This document shows, one piece after another, positions 52,158 through 61,181 of a DNA stretch of 64,000 nt. A program made the position numbers and the translations under genes. The notes beneath the pieces were generated by a model. That model was not told where the DNA came from, ran no database searches, and was given only the letters and a program-made list of their open reading frames with translations. The number at the start of each line of letters is the position of its first letter. Position 1 is the first letter of the stretch. Source of the stretch: Sinorhizobium sp. 8-89. Its GTDB lineage: Bacteria > Pseudomonadota > Alphaproteobacteria > Rhizobiales > Rhizobiaceae. Where the stretch lies: contig NZ_JASKLR010000003.1 in NCBI RefSeq assembly GCF_030124325.1, positions 62,001 through 126,000 on the forward strand, read 5' to 3'.

Positions 52158-52215
52158 CCTTATACGAAGACATGCCACGCGTGCGCATGGGCGCGCCGTG
52201 CCCGGAGAATTGACG

Positions 52216-52494
52216 ATGAATGATGAGCGCCCGGATCAAATGATGATGATCGGTCTTCACAAGCTGGCCTCGCAGTTCGGCGATGGACTGGTGCCTGAAC
52301 TTTACGAACTCATGACCCGCCGCGCCCGCTTGCTGGAGGAAAATGCGAACGTTGCCGAGTTTCCCACTTGGCAGGCGCGGCAGCCGGGCAGGGATCCTCT
52401 CGGGCTTGCGTCAGCGCTTGAGGGGGTTATCCTGCCTTTCCCGAGCGCCGGGGTCGAGACCCCGTTGAAAAAGGATCATGCACAGGGGCGATGA
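52216..52494 (+). CDS. Small hypothetical protein in the iron-box operon
   Basis: A 92-residue soluble protein with GGAGAATTGACG before the ATG. The N-terminal part (MIGLHKLASQFGDGLVPELYELMTRRARLLEE) is helical; the C-terminal part is low-complexity and charged. I do not recognise the family. It lies between DUF2325 and the haem-degrading enzyme gene, which starts 1 nt after its stop, so the three are probably co-transcribed. Confidence 0.75.
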   Translation: MNDERPDQMMMIGLHKLASQFGDGLVPELYELMTRRARLLEENANVAEFPTWQARQPGRDPLGLASALEGVILPFPSAGVETPLKKDHAQGR

Positions 52495-52495
52495 G

Positions 52496-52810
52496 ATGTA
52501 CTTCGCGATGAACCGTTTCCGTATTGCGATCGGCCAGGAAGAGGCTTTCGAAGCCGTCTGGAAGGGCCGGGACTCGAGCCTCGCCGAAATGCCCGGCTTC
52601 ATCTCGTTCCATCTGCTTCGCGGAGAAAGCGTGCCGGAAGAGGGCTACACACCCTTCATTTCGAAATCGACCTGGGAAAGCAAGGACGCCTTCATCGCCT
52701 GGACGAAGTCGGAAAATTTCCGAGCGGCGCACAGGAGCGCCGGCGACAACAAGGCGATGTATCTCGGTCCGCCGAAATTCGAGGGTTACTCGGTGGTCGA
52801 GGGCGCCTAG
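52496..52810 (+). CDS. hmuQ: IsdG/HmuQ-type haem-degrading monooxygenase
   Basis: A 104-residue protein of the IsdG/HmuQ family, in the ABM fold. The catalytic Asn6, Trp69 and His79 (in MNRF, IAWTKSE and AAHRSAG) match Asn7, Trp67 and His77 of IsdG. It opens haem to release iron from the imported molecule. Start at ATG 52496, 1 nt after the previous stop; an ATG six codons earlier overlaps it. The symbol follows rhizobial usage. Completes the hmu-tonB iron region. Confidence 0.88.
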   Translation: MYFAMNRFRIAIGQEEAFEAVWKGRDSSLAEMPGFISFHLLRGESVPEEGYTPFISKSTWESKDAFIAWTKSENFRAAHRSAGDNKAMYLGPPKFEGYSVVEGA

Positions 52811-52926
52811 ATCAATTCATTGAAACAGTGAAATGGTCCAACTCGTCGAAACTGCCCAATTTCAGACGGAAAGCCGTTACACACTTTCCCCGGAATTGCT
52901 CCAAGCCGCGTCCATTCCGGCAGCCC

Positions 52927-53295
52927 TCAGCTTGCCTTCGACGGCAGAAACGTCCCGAGCGCCACGGTGATCCAGCCGGCCATCATCGTTAGTCCGCCAA
53001 GCGGTGCCGACATCGGGAAAAGACCATGGCTGAGAGCATGGCGGGCGGTGAGATCACCCGCGAAGAGCGCAGTGCCCGTGGCCAGCAACAATGCCGCGAT
53101 CGCGGCCGTACGGAAATGCGCCCACCCCGCATGGAGCGCGACAAGCGCCGGCGCGTGGGCGAGGCACATGGCGGAGGCGCCGCCGAGAAGCCGCGGATCG
53201 GCGCCATGCGACGCCGCTGCTGCCGCGGCGACACCGGCAACCCCCATCAGCCCGGCGACGAAAAGCACTGTCCCTCGCGTTCCGCTGTTCGGCAT
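52927..53295 (-). CDS. DUF423 membrane protein
   Basis: A 122-residue integral membrane protein with four TM helices (about 8-28, 42-62, 66-84, 95-116). The family motif is PRLLGGASAM, followed by GWAHF and PLGGLTMMAGW. Function unknown. It lies 6 bp after the truncated haemoglobin gene on the same strand and is probably co-transcribed. Confidence 0.87.
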   Translation of the reverse strand: MPNSGTRGTVLFVAGLMGVAGVAAAAAASHGADPRLLGGASAMCLAHAPALVALHAGWAHFRTAAIAALLLATGTALFAGDLTARHALSHGLFPMSAPLGGLTMMAGWITVALGTFLPSKAS

Positions 53296-53301
53296 CGAAG
53301 A

Positions 53302-53694
53302 CTATTCCTTGTTCTGCATGTGATAGGCGAGCCGCGTGATCGGTTCGAGAATGATTGCTCGCAACTTCGGATGGGCAACCGTCTCCTCGAGCGCGCGTGT
53401 GAAGCAAAGCAGCCACTCGTCTCGCTCGGCGGCGCCGATCTCCGCGACGAAGTGGCGACGCCGCAGCATCGGATGACCGCGCTTTTCTATGTAGATTGGC
53501 GGTCCGCCGAGCCAGCCGGTCAGATATTCGTAAAACTTTTCCTCGCTGCCTGAGAGATCCGGCGGATGGACGGCCCGGCACCGGGCAGCCTCCGGGAGGC
53601 TGTCCATGAGCGCATAGAAACGTCGTGTGAGTGCGCGAACCGTGGCGTCGCCGCCGATCGCTTCATAGAGTGTCGTCGTCTCGGTTTCCGGCAT
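53302..53694 (-). CDS. Truncated haemoglobin, group II
   Basis: A 130-residue 2-on-2 globin. KRGHPMLRRRHF carries the proximal His81, GDEWLLCF-type segment the Trp94 of the group II pocket. It can bind O2 or NO and helps against nitrosative or oxidative stress. Start at ATG 53694 (AAAGGA upstream); a GTG/ATG option 16 residues earlier is possible but extends into the promoter. Transcribed divergently from the TetR gene. Confidence 0.9.
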   Translation of the reverse strand: MPETETTTLYEAIGGDATVRALTRRFYALMDSLPEAARCRAVHPPDLSGSEEKFYEYLTGWLGGPPIYIEKRGHPMLRRRHFVAEIGAAERDEWLLCFTRALEETVAHPKLRAIILEPITRLAYHMQNKE

Positions 53695-53800
53695 GTCGTC
53701 GTCCTTTACCGATCTGGTATAACGCGATCCGCCTTGCGACAATCTCTTTCATCATTTCCGTTTGCGGCCTTTCATCGCGCCGAGCACGTGACATATACAC

Positions 53801-53829
53801 TTGACAAACCGTCCAGACGGTATCTTTAT
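53801..53829 (+). promoter_or_regulatory. TetR gene promoter with embedded operator
   Basis: TTGACA (53801-53806) and CTTTAT (53824-53829) with 17 bp between. The spacer holds the perfect palindrome ACCGTC-CA-GACGGT (53808-53821). Start of transcription would be about 53836, almost at the ATG (53835), so the mRNA may be leaderless. Strongly suggests autorepression by the encoded TetR. Confidence 0.55.
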
Positions 53830-53834
53830 GTGGC

Positions 53835-54395
53835 ATGTCAAACGCCTATCACAGGAAAAAACAGCCCGAGCGGGTTCGTCAGCAACTGCTGGAGGTCGCC
53901 GCGCGCCTGTCGCTGGAGCAGGGCATCGGTGCCGTGACGCTGGACGCCGTGTCGCAGGCGGCAGGCGTCAGCAAAGGCGGGCTCCTGCACCATTTTCCCA
54001 ACAAGCTCGCCCTGCTTGACGGCCTGTTCGACGAGCTCGTCGCGCGCTTCGATCGGGCGATCGAGGAGGCGATGGCGGGCGACAATGTCGAGCGGGGGCG
54101 GTTCACGCGCGCCTATCTGACCGTCTGCCTTGCGCTGGAGGCGAAAGCGGATGGGAAGGGGTGGCAGGTACTGACGATTGCATTGCTTGCCGAACCGCAT
54201 CTCAAGGCGCGTTGGCGCGAGTGGGTGGCGCAGCGCGCGGCTGAGTTCGCCGAGACCGATTCCTCGGCGAACTGCCTTCTCGCCCGTTTTGCCGCCGACG
54301 GCATTTGGCTCGCGGACCTGCTTGAGAGCCATGAACTCGATGCACAGACGCGGTCGTTTCTGCTCCAGAAGCTCAAGGCGCTGTCACTGCAATAA
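53835..54395 (+). CDS. TetR-family repressor
   Basis: A 186-residue regulator. HTH about 15-60 (LLEVAARLSLEQGIGAVTLDAVSQAAGVSKGGLLHHFPNKLALLDGL), the QacR/EbrR subgroup layout, and a C-terminal ligand domain. No Shine-Dalgarno before the ATG. It is followed 52 bp later by an SMR efflux gene, so the ligand is probably a toxic cation or dye exported by it. A palindromic operator sits in its promoter. Confidence 0.9.
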   Translation: MSNAYHRKKQPERVRQQLLEVAARLSLEQGIGAVTLDAVSQAAGVSKGGLLHHFPNKLALLDGLFDELVARFDRAIEEAMAGDNVERGRFTRAYLTVCLALEAKADGKGWQVLTIALLAEPHLKARWREWVAQRAAEFAETDSSANCLLARFAADGIWLADLLESHELDAQTRSFLLQKLKALSLQ

Positions 54396-54447
54396 TACAG
54401 CAAAGAAGTCGGAGCAGATCGCTCTCACCTATCACCGGAGACATCCC

Positions 54448-54789
54448 ATGAACCCCGCCATGCTCTATACGGTCCTGGTGATCGCAATCGTCTTCGAGGT
54501 TCTTGGCACCTCCGCGATGCAGGCGGCGCAGCATTTCTCGCGGCTGGCGCCCACAGTGGTCATGGTGCTGTGCTATGCTGTCGCGTTCTTTTTCCTGTCC
54601 TATACGCTGCGCTATATTCCGGTCGGCATCGCCTATGCGCTGTGGAGCGGCCTCGGCATCGTGCTGATCTCGCTCGCCGGCTATCTCGTCTTCGGCCAGA
54701 AGCTCGACCTGCCGGCGATCCTTGGGTTGTCGCTCATCATCGCCGGCGTGCTGGTCCTCAATCTCTTTTCCAAGTCGACGTTTCACTGA
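54448..54789 (+). CDS. SMR-family multidrug efflux protein (EmrE/QacE-like)
   Basis: A 113-residue small multidrug resistance transporter with four TM helices. The essential membrane Glu17 is in AIVFEVLGTSAMQ, and YALWSGLGIVLISLAGYLVFGQ is the family signature. It works as an antiparallel dimer, exporting cations in exchange for protons. CCGGAG precedes the ATG. Located downstream of a TetR gene that probably represses it. Confidence 0.93.
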   Translation: MNPAMLYTVLVIAIVFEVLGTSAMQAAQHFSRLAPTVVMVLCYAVAFFFLSYTLRYIPVGIAYALWSGLGIVLISLAGYLVFGQKLDLPAILGLSLIIAGVLVLNLFSKSTFH

Positions 54790-54842
54790 GCGCTTGAAGG
54801 TCCGCGTGACGGGCCGTGCTCAAGACGGTGTTCGCGCTGCCC

Positions 54843-56084
54843 TCAGGGCGTCACGGCTGAGCCGACGGTATTTTCCATGGATTGGCCGAAGCGGCGAACC
54901 TGGTCATCGTAGTTCTCGCGTGTGCGCGGATCGAAGATCATGATCGGCGTCGAGACGGCGATACTGGCGGCGCTGCCGACGGTCTGCGCGGTGCCGAGCG
55001 CAACGGCTCCAACACGTTCGCCGAGCCCGACATCGGAATCCGTTACCGTCTGGCCGGCAATGAGCCGATTGCCGAGGAGCTGCACGACCTCCGGGCTCTC
55101 GGCGAACTTGCCATGGTTGAGCCTGTCCCCGCCTTTAAGCGCGGTCAGATCGAGCACGGTTATCCCTGCCTTTTCGAGCTGGCTCCTGTAGGGCTCGACC
55201 GACGGGTCGATCTGCCCGAGCCTGTCGATATTGCCTGAGATCCGCCGGGAGACGGTCAGTGCGCGGTCATCGCGCGAAACGAAGAGCGTGAACTTGGGCC
55301 TCGATTTGCCCATGGCCTCCAACTGCTTGGCGAAGACGTCGACGTCGAGATCGGGCGAGGCGAGGATGACATCGGTGATCTTGGGGGCGATACGGCCGTC
55401 GCGGATCGCCATCTGCCGCAGGGCCTCGACCGTCAGCCAGGATCCCATCGAATGCGCCATCAGCGTAATTTGGCCGACAGACGGGTCCTTGGATGCGCGG
55501 TGCAGGAGTTCCTCGAGGGCGTCGCGGGAATAGTTGGTGCTTTCCTTGTCGTAGTTGTAGTCGAAGATGCTGGCCCGCGACGGCCAGGTGAAGATGACCG
55601 GAGCGACATCGGCGCCCGAATCGTGGACGATCTGGGCATAACGGTAGACCGCATCCTCGAACCGGTTGTTGAAGCCGTGAATGAAGATCAGGACGCGACG
55701 GTTCTCCGGCATTTGCGCGTTAAGCCAGCCTTGCGCTTCCGGGCCTGGCGTCAGCGGCTTGACGCTGACCGTCGAGAATTCACGCGTCGGATCGGCCGGC
55801 AGCTTCTTTGGCCACTGGACCTGACCGACTTTCCGGTTGCTGGCCGGAGGAATCGAGACAACGATTTCGGTCAGCGACAGTTGAGGCGCGCGCTCGCCGG
55901 TGTAGAGAATGCCGGGGTCGGCCGACGGAGCGCGCGTTGTTGCCACCAGCAGGTCAACTTCCGATGCGCCGGCCGCCGTACCCGAGGGAACCAGAACCCC
56001 GACGGGGCGACCGCCGCAGCCGGCGACCGACAGCATCAATCCCAGGCAAAGCAGCGTGCGGCGCGACCGCGTTCTCAAACTCAC
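54843..56084 (-). CDS. DUF900-type alpha/beta hydrolase lipoprotein
   Basis: A 413-residue protein starting at GTG with a lipoprotein signal (LMLSVAGCGG, lipobox Cys about residue 25). The DUF900 domain (about 100-330) has FIHGFNN, the nucleophile elbow MAHSMGSW and a late His/Asp. Such proteins are membrane-anchored esterase-like enzymes. Longer in-frame starts (to 56207) would put 60 residues before the lipobox and are unlikely. Converges on the SMR gene. Substrate unknown. Confidence 0.85.
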   Translation of the reverse strand: MSLRTRSRRTLLCLGLMLSVAGCGGRPVGVLVPSGTAAGASEVDLLVATTRAPSADPGILYTGERAPQLSLTEIVVSIPPASNRKVGQVQWPKKLPADPTREFSTVSVKPLTPGPEAQGWLNAQMPENRRVLIFIHGFNNRFEDAVYRYAQIVHDSGADVAPVIFTWPSRASIFDYNYDKESTNYSRDALEELLHRASKDPSVGQITLMAHSMGSWLTVEALRQMAIRDGRIAPKITDVILASPDLDVDVFAKQLEAMGKSRPKFTLFVSRDDRALTVSRRISGNIDRLGQIDPSVEPYRSQLEKAGITVLDLTALKGGDRLNHGKFAESPEVVQLLGNRLIAGQTVTDSDVGLGERVGAVALGTAQTVGSAASIAVSTPIMIFDPRTRENYDDQVRRFGQSMENTVGSAVTP

Positions 56085-56419
56085 AAACCGGATTGGCGGC
56101 AACCTCGACACTCCCCGCACAGCTTTCGACGGTCGTCGTGACCGAACATGATCGTACGCAAGCTCGCGTTCGGCGAAAGCCATGGCAGATTTTCTGCCGG
56201 TGGACACCTTTCGAATGGCGTTTTTCTATGGCGCTCCGGTATCGTCGCCCTTTCCGCGGTGCATTCATGCAACATTTCGCTACAGGCAGCGCTGGGAAAA
56301 ACCCTTGAAATTCATTGAAATGGTCGATGCGTTTCAATAGCATCGCCGCGTCCCTTCTTTGGATGCGGCATGGAAGAATTCCATCCGATCTCCCTGATAA
56401 CGCGAAGGAATTCTAAGGA
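56085..56419. other. Divergent promoter region before the dipeptidase
   Basis: About 335 bp between the lipoprotein hydrolase and the dipeptidase. It must hold both promoters. I found no gene, no strong hairpin and no recognised operator. Short ORFs here lack domain support. Confidence 0.5.
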
Positions 56420-57475
56420 ATGCAGGCGGTTTTCGACGGCCACAACGACGTGCTTCTGCGCCTTTGGCAGCACAGCCGCAGCGGAGGCGATCCGATAGCC
56501 GAATTCGTCGAGGGAAGCGACAAGGGCCACATCGATGTGCCGCGGGCCCGCAGTGGCGGCCTCGCGGGTGGTCTCTCGGCGATTTACATTCCGTCGGGCG
56601 ATCTGGTGCTGAAGACGCCGGACGAAAACGGCCACTATGCTACCCCTTTGTCCGCGCCGCTTGATCGTCTGCCGTCGCTCGCTACGGCTATGGAGCTTGC
56701 AGACATCGCGATCAGGCTCGATCGCGCCGGAGCCTGGAGGCTCTGTCGTTCGACCGCGCAAATCCGCTCCGCGATCGCCGACGGTGTCTTCGCCGCCGTG
56801 CTGCATATGGAGGGTTGCGAGGCGATCGGGCCCGATCTCTCGGCGCTCGAAACCTTTTATGCGGCGGGGCTTCGGTCGCTGGGTCCGGTCTGGAGCCGTC
56901 ACAACGTCTTCGGGCATGGCGTGCCGTTCGCCTATCCCATGTCTCCGGATACGGGCCCAGGTCTGACCGAGGCGGGCTTCGAGCTAGTGCGCGCCTGCAA
57001 CCGGCTCGGCATCCTGATCGATCTGGCGCACAGCACCGAACAGGGCTTCTGGGATGTGGCGAAGACGACCGACCAGCCGCTTGTTGCCAGCCATTCCAAT
57101 GCCCACGCGCTGACGCCCGTTGCCCGCAATCTCACCGACCGGCAACTCGACGCCGTGCGTGAAAGCCGTGGGCTCGTCGGTCTTAACTACGCGACGACGA
57201 TGCTTCGCCCCGACGGGCAGGAGAATGCGGCAACGCCTTTGTCCGACATGGTGCGCCATGTCGACTACATGGTCGAGCGCATGGGAATCGATTGCGTCGC
57301 GCTCGGATCAGATTTCGACGGCGCGACCATACCGGAGGAGATAGCCGACGCGGCGGGTAACCAGAGGCTCGTTGCAGCACTGGAAGACGCCGGATATGGT
57401 GAGGGCGAACTGGCAAAGATATGCCGGGAGAACTGGCTGAGAGTTCTGGGACAGGCATGGCACGAGGCTGCCTGA
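56420..57475 (+). CDS. Membrane dipeptidase (peptidase M19)
   Basis: A 351-residue zinc dipeptidase. FDGHNDVLLRLW gives the first metal-binding His and Asp, VLHMEGCEAIG the bridging Glu, and LIDLAHSTEQGFWDVAK and PLVASHSNAHAL the two His of the second site. It cleaves dipeptides, including D-amino acid ones. AAGGA lies close before the ATG. It is 50 bp before the dipeptide ABC operon on the same strand, suggesting uptake and cleavage of the same dipeptides. Confidence 0.94.
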   Translation: MQAVFDGHNDVLLRLWQHSRSGGDPIAEFVEGSDKGHIDVPRARSGGLAGGLSAIYIPSGDLVLKTPDENGHYATPLSAPLDRLPSLATAMELADIAIRLDRAGAWRLCRSTAQIRSAIADGVFAAVLHMEGCEAIGPDLSALETFYAAGLRSLGPVWSRHNVFGHGVPFAYPMSPDTGPGLTEAGFELVRACNRLGILIDLAHSTEQGFWDVAKTTDQPLVASHSNAHALTPVARNLTDRQLDAVRESRGLVGLNYATTMLRPDGQENAATPLSDMVRHVDYMVERMGIDCVALGSDFDGATIPEEIADAAGNQRLVAALEDAGYGEGELAKICRENWLRVLGQAWHEAA

Positions 57476-57525
57476 TCCTATGATGAAAGGCCCGGAAAGG
57501 GCATAAAACGAGGGAACTGCAAAAA

Positions 57526-59166
57526 ATGATGCACAAGCTCAATGGACGTTTTCGACTGCTTGCCGCTTCGGCGGCACTTGCCATGCTGATGGGCGCTTCG
57601 CAGCCGGCCTTCGCAGAGACGCCGAAGGACACGCTGGTCGAAGCCTTCGCATTCGACGACATCATCACCATGGATCCGGGCGAAGCCTTCGAGCTTTCGA
57701 CCGCCGAAATGACCAGCAACACCTACAGCCTGCTCGTCCGCCTCGATCTCAACGACACGACCAAGGTCGTCGGCGATCTCGCGGACAGTTGGACGGTTTC
57801 CGATGACGGCCTGACTTATACGTTCAAGCTGAAATCCGGTCTGAAATTCGCCTCCGGCAACCCGATCACGGCAGAGGACGTCGCCTATTCGTTCGAGCGC
57901 GCCGTGAAGCTCGACAAGAGCCCGGCCTTCATCCTTACGCAGTTCGGCCTTAACGGCGACAACGTCACCGAAAAGGCGAAGGCCGCCGACGCGCAAACCT
58001 TTGTCTTCACCGTCGACCAGCCTTATGCACCGAGCTTCGTCTTGAACTGCCTGACCGCAACGGTTGCTTCGGTCGTCGACAAGAAGCTGGTGCTTGAGCA
58101 CGTCAAGGCGGTGACCCCGACCGAGGACTATAAGTATGACAACGACTTCGGCAACGAATGGCTGAAGACGGGTTATGCCGGTTCGGGTCCGTTCAAGCTG
58201 CGCGAATGGCGGGCGAACGAAGTCGTGGTGCTGGAGCGCAACGACAACTATTACGGCGAACAGGCAAAGCTGGCGCGCGTCATCTACCGGCACATGAAGG
58301 AAAGCTCCGGTCAGCGTCTGGCCCTCGAAGCCGGCGACGTGGACGTCGCGCGCAACCTCGAGCCCGGCGACTACGAGGCCGTGGCGAAGAACGGCGATCT
58401 GGCGACGACCAGCGCAGCGAAGGGCACGGTCTACTACATCAGCCTCAACCAGAAGAACGAGGCGCTGGCGAAGCCAGAGGTGCGCGAAGCCTTCAAGTAC
58501 CTCGTCGACTACGATGCGATCGGCTCGACCCTGATCAAGGGCATCGGCGAAATCCACCAGAGTTTCCTGCCGAAGGGCGTTCTGGGCGCGCTTGACGAGA
58601 ACCCCTACAAGCTCGATGTGGCCAAGGCCAAGGAACTGCTGGCAAAGGCCGGCTACCCGGACGGCTTCTCCGTCACCATGGACGTGCGCAACACCCAGCC
58701 GGTCACCGGCGTTGCCGAATCCTTCCAGCAGACGCTCGGACAGGCCGGTGTGAAGCTCGAGATCATCCCGGGCGACGGCAAGCAGACGCTGACGAAGTAC
58801 CGCGCCCGCAACCACGACATGTATATCGGTCAGTGGGGCATGGATTATTTCGACCCGAACTCGAACGCCGAAACCTTCACCAGCAACCCGGACAATTCCG
58901 ACGAAGGCAAGAACAAGACGCTTGCCTGGCGCAATGCCTGGGACGTTCCGGAGCTGACGAAGAAGACCAAGGAGGCGCTGCTCGAGCGCGATAGCGCGAA
59001 ACGCGCCGAGACCTACAAGGAGCTGCAGAAGACCGTTCTGGCGGAAAGCCCGTTCGTGATCATCTTCCAGCAGACGGAAGTTGCCGGCCTTCGCGGTAAC
59101 CTGAAAGGCCTCAAGCTCGGTCCGAGCTTCGACACCAACTACGTTTGGAACGTCTCCAAGGAATAA
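57526..59166 (+). CDS. Peptide ABC transporter substrate-binding protein
   Basis: A 546-residue family 5 binding protein. Signal peptide about 1-32 (QPAFAET). Conserved parts include LADSWTVSDDGLTYTFKLKSGLKF, DVAYSFERAV and WKNG-type loops, all typical of DppA/OppA proteins. A second ATG (57529) is also possible. First gene of a five-gene importer, after the dipeptidase. Confidence 0.93.
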   Translation: MMHKLNGRFRLLAASAALAMLMGASQPAFAETPKDTLVEAFAFDDIITMDPGEAFELSTAEMTSNTYSLLVRLDLNDTTKVVGDLADSWTVSDDGLTYTFKLKSGLKFASGNPITAEDVAYSFERAVKLDKSPAFILTQFGLNGDNVTEKAKAADAQTFVFTVDQPYAPSFVLNCLTATVASVVDKKLVLEHVKAVTPTEDYKYDNDFGNEWLKTGYAGSGPFKLREWRANEVVVLERNDNYYGEQAKLARVIYRHMKESSGQRLALEAGDVDVARNLEPGDYEAVAKNGDLATTSAAKGTVYYISLNQKNEALAKPEVREAFKYLVDYDAIGSTLIKGIGEIHQSFLPKGVLGALDENPYKLDVAKAKELLAKAGYPDGFSVTMDVRNTQPVTGVAESFQQTLGQAGVKLEIIPGDGKQTLTKYRARNHDMYIGQWGMDYFDPNSNAETFTSNPDNSDEGKNKTLAWRNAWDVPELTKKTKEALLERDSAKRAETYKELQKTVLAESPFVIIFQQTEVAGLRGNLKGLKLGPSFDTNYVWNVSKE

Positions 59167-59184
59167 CCCGAAAGGACCGTTCCC

Positions 59185-60252
59185 TTGAGCATGAGTGGAA
59201 CAGAACGATTGAGCGGGCGCAGACGCGCCCGTTCCCGAAAGGCTGTGGCCTCGGCATTGCAATTCCTTGTCGTCGTGGCAACCACCTATCTCGGCCTTCT
59301 CGCCGTCACCTTCTTCATCGGCCGCGTGATCCCGATCGATCCGGTCCTCGCCGTTCTCGGCGACCGGGCGCCCTCGCATGTCGTCGAGAGAACGCGTGAG
59401 GCGATGGGGCTCAACCTGCCTCTCTACCAGCAATTCTTCATCTATGCCCGACAGGCGCTTTCCGGCGACTTCGGCGTTTCGGTGCTGACGACTAACCCGG
59501 TGATGACGGATATCCGCCGCGTTTTCCCGGCGACGATAGAGCTTGCGACGCTTGGAACGCTGATTGGCGCCTTTATCGGCGTCCCGCTCGGCGTGCTCGC
59601 AGCGGTCAGGCGCGGCAGTATCGCCGACCAGATCGTCCGCGTCATCGGCCTTGTCGGCTACTCGGTTCCGATCTTCTGGCTTGCCCTGCTTGCCCTGCTT
59701 GTCTTCTACGCGCGGCTGCAATGGGTCGCCTATCCCGGCCGCATCGATGTGGTCTACGAGTATACGTTTTCGCCGATCACCGGCTTTTATCTCGTCGACG
59801 CGCTCTGGCAGGGGCAGTGGGATGTCTTCCGCGATGTCTTCCGCCACATCATTCTGCCGGCATCATTGCTCGGCTATTTCTCGCTCGCCTATATCAGCCG
59901 CATGACACGCAGCTTCATGCTGAACGAGCTGCAGCAGGAATATATCGTCGCCGCGCGCGCCAAGGGTCTTTCGGAAGCGCGGATCATCTGGGGCCACGCG
60001 CTGCGCAATGCCGCCGTGCCGCTCGTGACGGTGATCGCGCTTTCCTATGCGGGCCTGCTTGAAGGATCGGTGCTCACCGAAACCGTCTTCGCCTGGCCGG
60101 GGCTCGGCCTCTACATCACCAATTCGCTGCAGAATGCCGACATGAACGCCGTGCTCGGCGGTACGATCATCATCGGGTCGGTCTTCATCGGCATCAATCT
60201 CCTGTCCGATCTCCTCTACCGGACGCTCGATCCAAGGACGCGCGCGCGATGA
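59185..60252 (+). CDS. Peptide ABC transporter permease (DppB type)
   Basis: A 355-residue permease with six TM segments and a large periplasmic loop. The EAA loop is YIVAARAKGLSEARIIWGHALRNAAVPLVTVI. Starts at TTG 59185 with AAAGGA at the right distance; ATG two codons later (59191) is an alternative. The stop overlaps the next permease by 4 nt. Confidence 0.93.
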   Translation: MSMSGTERLSGRRRARSRKAVASALQFLVVVATTYLGLLAVTFFIGRVIPIDPVLAVLGDRAPSHVVERTREAMGLNLPLYQQFFIYARQALSGDFGVSVLTTNPVMTDIRRVFPATIELATLGTLIGAFIGVPLGVLAAVRRGSIADQIVRVIGLVGYSVPIFWLALLALLVFYARLQWVAYPGRIDVVYEYTFSPITGFYLVDALWQGQWDVFRDVFRHIILPASLLGYFSLAYISRMTRSFMLNELQQEYIVAARAKGLSEARIIWGHALRNAAVPLVTVIALSYAGLLEGSVLTETVFAWPGLGLYITNSLQNADMNAVLGGTIIIGSVFIGINLLSDLLYRTLDPRTRAR

Positions 60253-61181
60253 GCCTTGCCACGGAAACACGACCGATGACACGCCGCGAATGGCTGCTGT
60301 CCGACCGGCCGCAATCGCGCACCCAGGCGCGTCTCGGCCGCGCCTATATGACCTGGCGTCGCTTTTCGGCCAATCGCTTGGCGGTTCTCGGCCTCATCAT
60401 TCTGCTCGGGCTGGTGTTCGTGGCGGCCTTTGCCGATGTGCTGGCGCCGCATTCGCCAGTCGTTGGCAACCTCGGCGGCGCGCGGCTGTTGCCGCCGGGA
60501 AGCGAGGGTTATCTGCTCGGCACGGATGACCAGGGCCGCGATATCCTCTCGCGACTGATCCACGGGTCGCGGCTGACGCTTGCGGTGGTCGTGCTCGTCG
60601 CGATCATCGCCGCGCCCGTAGGCCTTATCGTCGGCGCCGTCGCCGGATACTCCGGTGGCTGGGTCGACGCCGTGCTGATGCGCATCACCGATATCTTCCT
60701 CGCCTTCCCAAAGCTCGTCCTGGCGCTTGCCTTCGTCGCAGCGCTTGGACCCGGCATCGAAAACGCCGTCATCGCGATTGCGATCACCTCCTGGCCGCCC
60801 TATGCGCGCATCGCCCGCGCGGAGACGCTGACGGTGCGCAATTCCGACTATATAGCCGCGGTGCAACTGATGGGGGCGTCGCCGGCGCGCATCATCTTCC
60901 GCCATGTCATGCCGATGTGCCTGTCGTCGCTGATCGTGCGCGTTACGCTCGATATGGCCGGTATCATCCTGACGGCGGCGGGCCTCGGTTTCCTTGGCCT
61001 TGGCGCGCAGCCGCCGCTGCCGGAATGGGGTGCGATGATCGCCTCCGGCCGCCGCTTCATTCTCGATCAATGGTGGGTCGCCACCATGCCCGGTATCGCC
61101 ATCCTGATTGTCAGCCTCGGCTTCAATCTGCTCGGCGACGGCCTGCGCGACGCCCTGGACCCTCGGGAGGGCGGCCAATGA
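60249..61181 (+). CDS. Peptide ABC transporter permease (DppC type)
   Basis: A 310-residue permease. The N-terminal WRRFSANRLAVLGLIILLG is the OppC-N segment, then DDQGRDILSRLIHGSRLTL and the EAA loop SDYIAAVQLMGASPARIIFRHVMP. It forms the membrane channel with the DppB-type protein. Stop overlaps the first ATPase by 4 nt. Confidence 0.94.
   Translation: MSLATETRPMTRREWLLSDRPQSRTQARLGRAYMTWRRFSANRLAVLGLIILLGLVFVAAFADVLAPHSPVVGNLGGARLLPPGSEGYLLGTDDQGRDILSRLIHGSRLTLAVVVLVAIIAAPVGLIVGAVAGYSGGWVDAVLMRITDIFLAFPKLVLALAFVAALGPGIENAVIAIAITSWPPYARIARAETLTVRNSDYIAAVQLMGASPARIIFRHVMPMCLSSLIVRVTLDMAGIILTAAGLGFLGLGAQPPLPEWGAMIASGRRFILDQWWVATMPGIAILIVSLGFNLLGDGLRDALDPREGGQ

Noticed and set aside
57478-59847. 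789-codon open frame on the minus strand opposite the peptide binding protein
   Set aside because: Antisense shadow. The plus strand encodes a clear family 5 binding protein and a permease.
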